A stretch of 64,000 nt of DNA from Neoarius graeffei (taxonomy: Eukaryota; Chordata; Actinopteri; Siluriformes; Ariidae). Position 1 is the stretch's first letter, and every line of letters begins with the position of its first letter. Under the pieces are notes generated by a model. It worked only from the letters and a program-made list of their open reading frames with translations. It did no database searches and was not told where the DNA came from. The stretch lies in contig NC_083571.1 in NCBI RefSeq assembly GCF_027579695.1, positions 72,820,779 through 72,884,778 of the forward strand, read 5' to 3'. The translations under genes were made by a program, and so were the position numbers. Positions 60,501-64,000 of the stretch are shown here, one piece after another.

Positions 60501-61234
60501 CAGAGAATATGATTCACCCAGCGGAAGATTAATCAACAACAATCTCACAGGCACGTTGGAGATTTTGGCCTGTCACACACACAATAATGCAAAATGTAAA
60601 TGCAAAAAAACCAGAAGAACAAATCTGATACACTAACAATGAAAAAGCATCATTTGATACCTTCAAGTGTTTAAAGATGTGAAAGCAGATCCAGTTGCTC
60701 CATGAGTAGGAGATGATGGTGAGGCCCATGTTAGCTGTGGTGTTATGGAGGTCACAGATAATATCTACAGCATCTTCTGACCCTTTGGGACCCAACAAAG
60801 TGTTTAACTTCTGCGCTCTCTGTATTTCATATGGAGTATCACTGGTGATTGGAGACCTGAGAGAGACATAGACACTGCCATGGCATTGTAGATCTTCTCT
60901 CTAGTTACTGTATAGCTGTTCAAATCCTGAAATGTCTGTTACTAATTAGTTAAAAGAACATCAGTGTTATTGTCAGAATGTCATGATGCCACCCTGACCT
61001 GAGGGTGGCACTGGTAAAGCAGCGGTTGAGGTCCTTGTCTATGTATCTCCTGCACTCTTTGACAGCACGTGGGTTGGACAGCACCATGGTGAGAGGGATG
61101 GACCGTGTGGCAGCACCTTTCTCTTTCTGCTGTCTCTCCAGTTCTGGCACCAGGTAAACCCCAGTCATCTCGTTTCCATGTGTGCCTCCACAAACTGCCA
61201 CACGGCGCAGTACTGGAAGTCTGATCATCTCCAT
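23897..61234 (-). CDS. acy3: aminoacylase 3 / aspartoacylase-family amidohydrolase (six coding exons)
   Basis: Exons 61234-60999, 60856-60661, 60569-60476, 60374-60267, 27355-27243 and 24094-23897 join with canonical GT/AG sites and matching phases to 314 codons plus stop. Human ASPA has 313 residues and ACY3 319. The enzyme is a cytosolic zinc hydrolase that removes N-acetyl groups; ACY3 acts on N-acetyl aromatic amino acids and mercapturates. Zinc ligands are H19 and E22 (GGTHGNE) and H116 (DLHNTT). Substrate-site residues are R56 (NPRA) and N70-R71 (DLNR). The catalytic Glu is E178 (IEVGPQPQG), and a Tyr sits in [11 protein letters not shown]3 is favoured over ASPA by [10 protein letters not shown], where ASPA has an Arg, and by [15 protein letters not shown] and HPQLQDQDF. 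Intron 4 is 32.9 kb of nested transposons. The exons show no lesion. Confidence 0.93.
24351..25768. mobile_element. non-autonomous DNA transposon with TGAGGTATTTCACC ends
   Basis: TGAGGTATTTCACC faces GGTGAAATACCTCA, with AT next to both ends. GTCACGTGAC is shared by both subterminal regions. The superfamily is not certain; a 2-bp target suits ISL2EU-like elements. It holds a hAT MITE at 24841. Confidence 0.7.
24841..25520. mobile_element. non-autonomous hAT element rich in AGCCGGCTC
   Basis: The ends TAGTGATG and CATCACTA are flanked by an identical 8-bp duplication, GAAACCGG (24833-24840 and 25521-25528). The hexamer-like GAGCCGGCTCTT occurs at both subterminal regions in opposite orientation. 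Confidence 0.9.
25885..26125 (+). repeat. dispersed unclassified repeat, copy B
   Basis: It shares about 200 bases with copy C in the opposite orientation (AATAAAACCTGCACT, TTTTTGATGTTCTCAGAT, CACTGTTGGTT). There is no ORF. Confidence 0.75.
26126..26689. other. intronic DNA between the two inverted repeats
   Basis: A further partial copy of the same repeat seems present near 26200-26240 (CAGATCTCAGTTTTGGAG). Near 26455-26490 GGATCATTCCGGATC and GTGATCCGGATCAGC form short palindromic motifs. Confidence 0.4.
26690..26930 (-). repeat. dispersed unclassified repeat, copy C
   Basis: Reverse complement of copy B with clear similarity over about 200 bases. Together they could fold into a long imperfect stem. 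Confidence 0.75.
26931..27242. other. acy3: acy3 intron 5, no recognisable feature
   Basis: I see only AT-rich intron sequence here. Confidence 0.5.
27243..27355 (-). CDS. acy3: acy3 coding exon 5
   Basis: The acceptor follows a good pyrimidine tract (TTTTATCTTCTTTTAG) and the donor is CAG|GTATTA. It codes [17 protein letters not shown] and ends AAIHPQLQ. It is 32.9 kb from exon 4, yet the phase matches exactly. Confidence 0.92.
27440..29238 (+). mobile_element. L2-type LINE, endonuclease half of ORF2 (broken)
   Basis: The APE-type endonuclease is readable: [54 protein letters not shown] and [14 protein letters not shown]. Frameshifts and stops are many. A Mermaid SINE (27683-28053) interrupts it. 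The 5' end and ORF1 are missing. It continues after the Tc1 element at 30813. Confidence 0.88.
27683..28053 (+). mobile_element. Mermaid-type SINE, copy 5
   Basis: Full-length with target duplication GAGTATATAGCA at 27671-27682 and 28054-28065, inserted in the L2 endonuclease codons for EYIA. Confidence 0.95.
29240..30810 (-). mobile_element. Tc1-like transposon family b, copy 1 (nearly intact)
   Basis: The ends CAACCCCGATTCCAAAAAAG and GGAATCGGGGTTG are inverted, with TA at 29238-29239 and 30811-30812. The inverted repeats hold the direct repeat AGTTGGGACA twice per end. It is inserted in the L2 LINE. Confidence 0.95.
29458..30531 (-). pseudogene. Tc1-like transposase, one in-frame stop
   Basis: From ATG at 30531 the frame runs 358 codons to TAA at 29458, broken only by TGA at 29790-29788 (codon 248, at an Arg position CGA in the family). 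It has a paired-like DNA-binding region ([18 protein letters not shown], then [13 protein letters not shown]). The first Asp is in WSDESKFE, the second in QHDNAKPH and the Glu in SPIENIW. All three catalytic residues remain. It cuts and pastes element DNA in a live copy. Confidence 0.92.
31755..31935. repeat. short unclassified insert in the L2 RT, LTR-like
   Basis: L2 coding sequence breaks after KDLRVIS and resumes at [10 protein letters not shown]. The insert includes TGTGGCTTATATAGGG, an AATAAA near 31901 and TTTCACA, so a small solo LTR is possible. Confidence 0.35.
32078..32888 (+). mobile_element. 811-bp unclassified DNA transposon, copy 1
   Basis: The ends GAGCAATCCCAG and GGAATTGCCC are inverted. 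TTAC is duplicated on both sides, and the interrupted L2 codons (TTTGTTACCTCAAGG) confirm a 4-bp target. The motif CGTTATGGATGTGAC recurs at 32090, 32271, 32461 and 32483. There is no transposase. Confidence 0.85.
33533..33916 (+). pseudogene. THAP zinc-finger region of Kolobok transposase
   Basis: From ATG at 33533: [17 protein letters not shown], then HSWPKD, a frame break, and [13 protein letters not shown] with a closing AVPTI. That is the C2CH THAP signature with its Trp and Pro. A stop or frameshift near 33630 splits it. A second ORF at 33975-34265 may be a decayed later part. Confidence 0.8.
34546..34929 (+). mobile_element. Mermaid-type SINE, copy 6
   Basis: Target duplication GACTTTGGTCTA at 34534-34545 and 34930-34941. 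The tail is GGATGGATGGATG, a different subfamily tail from the GAGATGAGATG copies. Confidence 0.95.
35163..35510 (+). mobile_element. L2-type LINE, ORF2 end and first part of 3' UTR
   Basis: The ORF ends [17 protein letters not shown] at 35222. A 3' UTR with CTAACAATCTTTG(TTTCTC)n runs to about 35510, where the Tx1-type LINE begins. The UTR appears to resume near 56955. Confidence 0.7.
35755..37071 (+). pseudogene. Tx1-type LINE ORF1 (RRM-like plus CCHC knuckle)
   Basis: The start reads [18 protein letters not shown]. The middle ([36 protein letters not shown]) looks like an RNA-binding fold. A zinc knuckle reads [13 protein letters not shown], one residue short of CX2CX4HX4C. A run of 15 C at 36028-36042 marks a frameshift, with another near 36240. 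The C-terminus ends [20 protein letters not shown]1 packages element RNA. Confidence 0.75.
37147..38045 (+). pseudogene. Tx1-type LINE ORF2, endonuclease domain
   Basis: The APE endonuclease runs from [12 protein letters not shown] to [13 protein letters not shown] (SDH motif). It is interrupted by a stop just after FVQETQ and by shifts near 37410 and 37730. It is cut at NVT by the poly-G element at 38055. Confidence 0.8.
38055..40134. mobile_element. poly-G/poly-C ended DNA element with ~130-bp inverted repeats
   Basis: The left end (GGGGGGGGTTAGACC, ATATGGAGATGATCTAT, ACATACCCTCTGAAG) and the right end in reverse order (AGAGGGTATGTACAGGGGGG, ATAGACCATCTCCATAT, poly-C) are inverted repeats. 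Removing it restores LINE codons [11 protein letters not shown], with CACAAA on both sides. A Kolobok-type element (38196-39433) lies inside the left end. There is no ORF. Confidence 0.7.
38196..39433. mobile_element. Kolobok-type non-autonomous element 3
   Basis: TTAA is duplicated (38192-38195 and 39434-39437). The ends are AGGGCCCACGGCATGG and CATGCCATGGGACCT. The left half is GC-rich and holds a direct repeat of about 130 bp (38412-38545 and 38594-38725), including CAGGCGGGCGAATGCCCTGG. ORFs there are shadows of the GC-rich repeat. Confidence 0.75.
40086..40139. repeat. (C)n and (CA)n simple repeat
   Basis: AACAA, then about 22 C, then ACACACACACACACAAA at the right end of the poly-G/C element. 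Confidence 0.9.
40135..40521 (+). pseudogene. Tx1-type LINE ORF2, linker before RT
   Basis: Reads [39 protein letters not shown] and [14 protein letters not shown], the conserved region between endonuclease and RT in Tx1 elements. It breaks at LCDLPK, where a hAT element enters. Confidence 0.8.
40522..41579 (+). mobile_element. hAT element with GTF2IRD2-like transposase fragment
   Basis: The ends CATGGGTGTCAAACTCTGG and GAGTTTGACACCCCTG are inverted. The target duplication ACCTAAGG is identical at 40514-40521 and 41580-41587 and interrupts LINE codons for [11 protein letters not shown]. Confidence 0.95.
40640..41099 (+). pseudogene. hAT transposase fragment (GTF2IRD2-like)
   Basis: The frame reads [57 protein letters not shown] and [12 protein letters not shown]. 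These match the hAT domain of GTF2IRD2-type proteins. The N-terminal zinc finger and the C-terminal dimerisation domain are absent. Confidence 0.85.
41588..41626 (+). pseudogene. Tx1-type LINE ORF2 sliver
   Basis: Codes [12 protein letters not shown] and joins in frame to [12 protein letters not shown] at 50521 once the solo LTR is removed. Confidence 0.75.
43019..43140. repeat. hairpin, ~32-nt arms
   Basis: CATGGAAGCGCACTTGTATA at 43019 pairs with TATACAAGTGCACTTCCATG ending 43140. The loop is about 57 nt. Confidence 0.85.
44211..44663 (-). pseudogene. THAP-domain N-terminus of Kolobok transposase
   Basis: Reads [20 protein letters not shown], then [17 protein letters not shown] and a basic tail ([12 protein letters not shown]). 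The LCSEHF and the AVPTVF motif define a THAP domain; the first Cys pair should lie just upstream and is not in frame. The catalytic part is missing. Confidence 0.8.
44752..45495 (-). CDS. C-terminal ORF2 of RLE-type (R2/R4-like) LINE
   Basis: The open frame of 248 codons holds a CCHC motif ([18 protein letters not shown]) and then the PD-D/E-K-like endonuclease core [20 protein letters not shown] with a downstream KYQGL. It ends [18 protein letters not shown] is missing by 5' truncation. The frame has no lesion, which suggests a young copy. It could be Rex6/Dong-like; a match to a specific clade needs a search. Confidence 0.7.
45536..45596. repeat. (TA)n microsatellite
   Basis: About 30 TA units at the 5' boundary of the RLE-type LINE fragment. 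Confidence 0.97.
46018..47101 (+). pseudogene. hAT transposase (ZMYM1-like), internally deleted
   Basis: Frame 46018-46557 reads [34 protein letters not shown] (DDE-region Asp) and [19 protein letters not shown]. The second frame, 46544-47101, holds the C-terminal hAT dimerisation domain ([27 protein letters not shown]). The segment between, normally about 250 residues, is missing. Confidence 0.88.
48018..49653 (-). pseudogene. hAT transposase N-terminal half (SCAND3/ZBED-like)
   Basis: It starts [16 protein letters not shown], is interrupted at ASKRQKPVR, and resumes [20 protein letters not shown]. The BED zinc finger is CVVCG with [10 protein letters not shown]. It continues through [20 protein letters not shown] and [12 protein letters not shown]. 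The DDE and dimerisation regions are missing, so the element is internally deleted. Confidence 0.85.
48680..49490 (-). mobile_element. 811-bp unclassified DNA transposon, copy 2
   Basis: Exactly 811 bp, the reverse complement of copy 1 at 32078-32888. CTTA flanks both ends (48676-48679 and 49491-49494), and the interrupted transposase codons (PVRRKYD) confirm the 4-bp target. Confidence 0.9.
50525..50610 (+). pseudogene. Tx1-type LINE ORF2, start of RT
   Basis: Reads [20 protein letters not shown] and VDGLP, then is lost at an inverted duplication. Confidence 0.8.
50573..50608. repeat. perfect short palindrome at a breakpoint
   Basis: CACCTGGAGTAGATGGC and its exact reverse complement are separated by two bases. 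The right arm is not LINE sequence in frame, so it is a snap-back duplicate. Confidence 0.9.
50645..51326. mobile_element. MITE with GGTGTTTTCACAC ends
   Basis: The left GGGGTGTTTTCACACCTGGTC and right GGACCAAGTGTGAAAACACCC ends are inverted. Interior inverted GGTCTCAG/CTGAGACC motifs (around 51176-51200) are present. No ORF. Confidence 0.7.
51333..51907. mobile_element. MITE with GTACCGGTA and GTGTGGACAG sub-repeats
   Basis: CTGTCCACACTAG and CTAGTGTGGACAG recur in opposite orientation, and GTACCGGTA/TACCGATACG many times. The ends are loosely inverted (CCCTGTCCACAC, GTGTGAACACAGC). Confidence 0.65.
51908..52862 (+). pseudogene. Tx1-type LINE ORF2, RT domain
   Basis: Reads [40 protein letters not shown] and [19 protein letters not shown]. 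Motif A is [15 protein letters not shown], motif [20 protein letters not shown], and motif [10 protein letters not shown], where the second Asp pair member is Gly, so the active site is lost. There is a frameshift near 52330. It is cut by Tc1-family DNA at 52863. Confidence 0.88.
52863..52967 (+). mobile_element. Tc1 family b terminal fragment
   Basis: CAACACGGATTCC, GTTGGGACAAAGTACAAATTG and the following subterminal sequence to CAATAGAACAT, abruptly joined to family a sequence. Confidence 0.85.
52968..53190 (-). mobile_element. Tc1 family a internal fragment
   Basis: Equivalent to the transposase N-terminal region of the copy at 15115-18172 (minus strand). It runs from AGGGTAACAATAGTCTTGAA to CCCTGTTCTTTAAA. 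Neither inverted repeat is present. Confidence 0.85.
53227..53597 (-). mobile_element. Mermaid-type SINE, copy 7
   Basis: Full-length, target duplication TTGGGACAAAGT at 53215-53226 and 53598-53609, inside a Tc1 inverted repeat. Confidence 0.95.
53888..54757 (+). pseudogene. Tc1-like transposase, family b copy 2
   Basis: Opens [20 protein letters not shown]. There is a stop near 54010 and a frameshift near 54062. The main frame 54033-54389 reads [19 protein letters not shown] and [19 protein letters not shown] deletion after KAHLN removes part of the region before the first catalytic Asp. It is truncated at the Glu region. Confidence 0.88.
54758..54984. repeat. repeat fragments between Tc1 and hAT remnants
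   Basis: Contains TGTCCGAAATTGCTCGCTAC and CACTATATAGGGCACTG, a repeat type also echoed upstream of the putative cldnd1 first exon (7850-7935). Confidence 0.4.
54985..55906 (+). mobile_element. hAT fragment with transposase C-terminus and right end
   Basis: The right end CACCCCTGACCCGTTTTCATGCCTG equals the terminus of the outer element at 42044-47793. The left end is truncated. Confidence 0.85.
55046..55717 (+). pseudogene. hAT transposase C-terminal domain
   Basis: After [19 protein letters not shown] the frame shifts; then [40 protein letters not shown] and [13 protein letters not shown] follow. This is the hAT dimerisation region followed by a Lys/Gln-rich tail ([13 protein letters not shown]). 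The N-terminal two thirds are absent. Confidence 0.85.
55908..56615. mobile_element. non-autonomous piggyBac-type element, copy 2 (one end lost)
   Basis: Reverse complement of the 22096-23174 family, ending TTTTGCATCAAAGGG then TTAA (56616-56619). The left end starts at an internal position (GTTATGAACAAGCACAGC). GGGTCA/TGACCC motifs are retained. Confidence 0.85.
56617..56950 (+). pseudogene. Tx1-type LINE ORF2 C-terminus and 3' end
   Basis: Reads [20 protein letters not shown] and [20 protein letters not shown], the C-terminal region of Tx1-type ORF2, and then runs into T-rich 3' sequence. About 1 kb of ORF2 between 52862 and here was lost. Confidence 0.65.
56951..57603 (+). mobile_element. 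L2-type LINE 3' UTR and tail
   Basis: After a CT-rich run come CTGTGGAGGACAGCCCCATAT, GATGAGGATGGGTTCCC, CTCAGGGAGTTTTTCC and the tail AAAGCTGCTTTGCAACAATG and AGACAAATAAAACTAACTTGA. This is the familiar teleost L2 3' end. It plausibly completes the L2 copy that stops near 35510. Confidence 0.8.
57604..57872. other. acy3: acy3 intron 4, unique-looking DNA
   Basis: No repeat or ORF is recognised. One of few apparently original pieces of this intron. Confidence 0.45.
58416..59442 (-). pseudogene. Tc1-like transposase, family b copy 3
   Basis: The start is at 59442. Frame breaks lie near 59290 (a 4-base insertion ATCA-like) and 58665. The long piece 59274-58663 reads [34 protein letters not shown] (first Asp present) and [19 protein letters not shown]. 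Later codons keep SPIENIW. Confidence 0.9.
59658..60033 (+). mobile_element. Mermaid-type SINE, copy 8
   Basis: Target duplication ATGTTCTATTGTG at 59645-59657 and 60034-60046. The head GGGCGGCACGGTGGTGTAGT and B box GGTTCGAGCCCCGG are intact. Confidence 0.96.
60267..60374 (-). CDS. acy3: acy3 coding exon 4
   Basis: The acceptor is ATTCCTCAG and the donor TCAG|GTATGT. It codes [17 protein letters not shown] with the catalytic Glu. Confidence 0.95.
60476..60569 (-). CDS. acy3: acy3 coding exon 3
   Basis: The acceptor is GTGACAG and the donor T|GTAAGTG. It codes [18 protein letters not shown] and [13 protein letters not shown]. Confidence 0.92.
60661..60856 (-). CDS. acy3: acy3 coding exon 2
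   Basis: It lies between acceptor CTCTCTCAG and donor AAG|GTATC. It codes [17 protein letters not shown] and the zinc-ligand motif [10 protein letters not shown]. Confidence 0.95.
60999..61234 (-). CDS. acy3: acy3 coding exon 1
   Basis: It starts [20 protein letters not shown]. An acceptor-like CCTTTTTTACTGTTAG ends directly before the ATG, so a non-coding 5' exon probably lies upstream. The donor is CTCAG|GTCAGG. Confidence 0.92.
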
Positions 61235-61975
61235 CTAACAGTAAAAAAGGATATCACAAGCATAATGCATCAGTAATATACCAAGCAACACAAGAACAAG
61301 GCACCAATAATGCACTTACTAATGCAGCAATAATTACAAAATTAAAACAAATAACACACCATATAATACAGAATTAATGCAACAATATGATACTGATTGT
61401 TTTAATGTCTGCAATGCTCTTGTGCTAAACTCGGAATGGAATTTTCAAATACAATTTTCTCCTTTTTTCACTTTAATTTATACCATTATATAATTCTAGT
61501 CATGATATAAACAAATGAGAAACATATATTTAAATTCAGGAAAGCCTGAAGTTCTCAAAAGTAATAACAAGTAGCCACTTTTAATCAAGTAAATAAATTT
61601 AATGCAACTGTACTTCTACATTCTGTCTCAGAACAAAAGGTACAAAAGTGGACAAGTTCTGGTTACTGGGGTGGTACCTTAAAGGGTACATCTTTTGTGA
61701 ATTGAATTTAGTAGACATTTAAAACTCTTAAAAATTGAAGGTTTGAAATTGTAGCACTATTACAATTAGTCCAGTGAGAAAAAAATGTAGTTTCTAGAAC
61801 ATCAGTTGTGTGATGCTTCTGCTCTAATACACTTACAGAACCTGTTTTAATGAGATTCCCTAACCAAACAAAACCAGAGTTAGGTAGTGCTCATGTCAGA
61901 TAATCATTGACATTTAAACCATCAGTAACTATAAGTTAAAAATTTAGGTTGTGTCACTGACTAAGGACTTGGTAA

Positions 61976-62010
<35 letters not shown>

Positions 62011-62092
62011 AGTGGCATTTTATTCATCAATTCATTCACACAATCATTTGTTTTTCCATGTGTCTACAAGCTCACTTTGCATAGCAAGTAAA
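61235..62092. other. acy3 upstream DNA
   Basis: AT-rich with an ATT microsatellite at about 61978-62007. A 5' non-coding exon of acy3 may lie here, but no CpG-rich promoter patch is evident. Confidence 0.4.
61978..62007. repeat. (ATT)n microsatellite
   Basis: About ten ATT units. Confidence 0.95.
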
Positions 62093-62094
62093 TC

Positions 62095-62434
62095 ATCTAT
62101 CCATCTATTATCCATAACCGCTTTTCCTGTGCAGGGTCATGGACAAGCTGGAGCCTATCCCAGCTGACTATGGGTGAGAGGCGGGGTACACCCTGGACAA
62201 GTCACCAGATCATCGCAGGGCTGACAGAGAGACAAACAATTTAGAGCCACCAATTAGCCTAACCTGCATGTCTTTGGACTGCAGGGGAAACTGGAGCACC
62301 TGGAGGAAACCCACACAGACATGGGGAGAACATGCAAACTCCACACAGAAAGGCCCCTGTCAGCCACTGAGCTCGAACCCAGAACCTTCTTGCTGTGAGG
62401 CGACAGTGCTAACCACTATGCCACCGTGCCACCC
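62095..62434 (-). mobile_element. Mermaid-type SINE, copy 9 (diverged)
   Basis: Has the tail TATCCATAACCGCTTTTCC and body ATGTCTTTGGACTGCAGGGG. Several substitutions and a shortened ACACTC stretch make it older. A clean target duplication is not seen. Confidence 0.9.
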
Positions 62435-62618
62435 AAGCAAAGCATAATTTCTTAATTGTTAACAAGAGATTGTTGATTAGAATGCAGGTTAGGCTTCTTT
62501 GCTTTGCTCCTGCTTTGCTCCTGCTTGATCTTTATTTTATTTTACTTTTTCACTTAATTTCCACTATTTCTTCATTTTATTTTTCACCTTTACAAGATAA
62601 GTTAGCTTTTAAAACAAA

Positions 62619-64000
62619 ATGCCAGGGGGCAAAAAATCCAGGAGATCCTGCAGAAAATGCACAGAACTGGAACAGAGGATTTCTATCCTGGAATCAAAGA
62701 TTGATGCCCTGCCAAAGATGGACGAACTAAGAGCGATATCTCAGGAAAGGAGTACAGAAACAGTGGCTGAGAATGCAGAGATTGCACCCCAACAGGCCGA
62801 TGGCATTGCAGATCGAGTGGATGAATACATCGATCTAACAGAGCAAAATGTGAGTACAGAAAACTGGCACACGATGGGTGGCAGGCCCAAAAATAAAAAC
62901 AGAAGAGTAATTACCTCAACACCAGTTCGTTCTGATACTATGCAACCCATGCTCCACAGCCATGCTATTAGAAATAGAGCCAGGTCTACAAACTACAATA
63001 GGATTTACAATCCTATGGAAAATCCACAGCCCATAAGGCTTCAGAACAAATTTGAATGCCTCAGGGATGTGGAAGCGGAATTTTCAGGCGGACAAGCACA
63101 TCATAGAAAGAGCTCGCACCACAACCGAAGAGCTGTGGGAAGAGGCAAAAAGCAGCTCGTAACACCACCTGATCCCACAACCCTTGTTCTTGGTGATTCC
63201 ACTGTAAGACATTTAAAAGGACATGGGATGATTATTTGCTGCCTTCCAAATGCATCCATCTCTGACACCAAAGACAGCATTTTGAAACTCACGTCCGAGC
63301 ATAAAACTATCAAACGTATTGTTGTGCATGTGGGAGCAAATGATGTTTTCAGAGAACAGCTGTTTGTCCAAGATGATTTCAGAAAACTTTTTTCTGATCT
63401 CTATAAGACTAGAATACAATCTTTTATCAGTGGCCCACTCCCTGCAGGGGGAAGCTTTGCATTTACTAGACTCTTCAGTCTTAACACCTGGCTTGGAAAA
63501 ACTTTTTTTATTTGTTATGAACTTCATAGACAATTTTAACCTTTTCTGGAATCGCAGAGAATTCTTCAAGCCAAATAGCACTGAACTCAGCCAGATTGGG
63601 ACCAAAGTTTTAGCTGATCACTACAGCCTCTCTCTCCAACATGCATTCTTTTCTCAGCCAACATTGAGCAGAACTGCTGATAAGTGCTCACAGACTGACC
63701 CAGTTACAGATATCAACAATACCTCTGCAAAGTCAAAACAACTACCCATGCAAGCACAACAGAGATGCTTCAACAAGGACACACAACCATCTGGGGCAGA
63801 CTGCCAAGAACAATCTGGGGCAGACTGCCAAGGACATCAACAATCACATGGAGAATGTGAGCATGTTGTTAACAGTGGGCAGCCACAGATATCTGCATCG
63901 CCCATCCAGATTGAGGACCTGACCAAAGACAATCATGCCAAGGCTGCATCATCCACATCTCGACCCCATGCAAGTATCACAGAGACTGTCAGGGAGACAG
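62619..64000 (+). pseudogene. L2-type LINE ORF1 with SGNH-esterase domain (runs off window)
   Basis: Starts MPGGKKSRRSCRKCTELEQR, a Cys pair plus coiled coil (EQRISILESKIDAL). Residues about 185-290 carry an SGNH hydrolase fold: TLVLGDSTVRHLKG (block I GDS), VHVGANDVF (GxND-like) and SFISGPLPAGG. A frameshift in a T-run near 63505 shifts to NFIDNFNLFWNRREFFKP; the block V DGLHP is degenerate (ELSQIG). ORF1 of L2/CR1 LINEs carries such an esterase and coats element RNA. ORF2 would lie beyond 64000. Confidence 0.85.

Overview
This is a stretch of ray-finned fish (teleost) chromosome. Two spliced host genes lie in it, and almost everything else is transposable-element DNA. The teleost call rests on the two vertebrate genes plus the repeat mix: Mermaid-type tRNA-derived SINEs, several Tc1-like families, hAT, Kolobok and piggyBac elements, L2 and Tx1-type LINEs, and a Gmr1-type Ty3/gypsy element. 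Species cannot be settled from sequence alone. An otophysan such as a catfish is possible but is only a guess.

Host genes. (1) cldnd1 (claudin domain containing 1) is on the plus strand. Its four coding exons (14160-14433, 14988-15095, 18304-18441, 18931-19151) join in frame to 246 codons. A possible non-coding first exon ends at 8011. (2) acy3 (aminoacylase 3, aspartoacylase family) is on the minus strand. Its six coding exons (61234-60999, 60856-60661, 60569-60476, 60374-60267, 27355-27243, 24094-23897) join in frame to 314 codons. Intron 4 is about 32.9 kb and is almost entirely nested transposons. The two genes are convergent.

Layout. 1-4360: 3' part of a decayed Gmr1-type LTR element whose integrase lies upstream of reverse transcriptase. 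4361-7480: a LINE scrap split by a 3-kb hAT element that holds a SINE and other DNA elements, including two long, nearly perfect inverted repeats. 7480-14040: putative cldnd1 promoter and first exon, then an old Tc1 relic carrying a SINE, a hAT, an unclassified insert and a younger Tc1. 14160-20800: cldnd1, with a second Tc1 copy in intron 2 that is itself split by a retroposon carrying an intact 132-codon membrane-protein ORF. 20800-23890: intergenic, with SINEs and a non-autonomous piggyBac element. 23897-61234: acy3. Intron 4 holds an L2 LINE (from about 27440 to 57603). In its 3' UTR sits a Tx1-type LINE (about 35511-56950). That LINE is split by hAT elements, a solo LTR, Kolobok elements carrying THAP domains, a fragment of a LINE with a restriction-like endonuclease, and Tc1 copies. 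61235-64000: upstream intergenic DNA, one SINE, and the ORF1 of another L2-type LINE that runs off the right edge.

Target-site duplications at most boundaries let the insertion order be read directly. The most unusual items are the retroposon with its own small membrane-protein ORF (15166-16378), a pair of 811-bp elements with 4-bp target duplications and repeated subterminal motifs, the two young long hairpins near 5.5 and 7 kb, and the at least seven-deep nesting inside one host intron.
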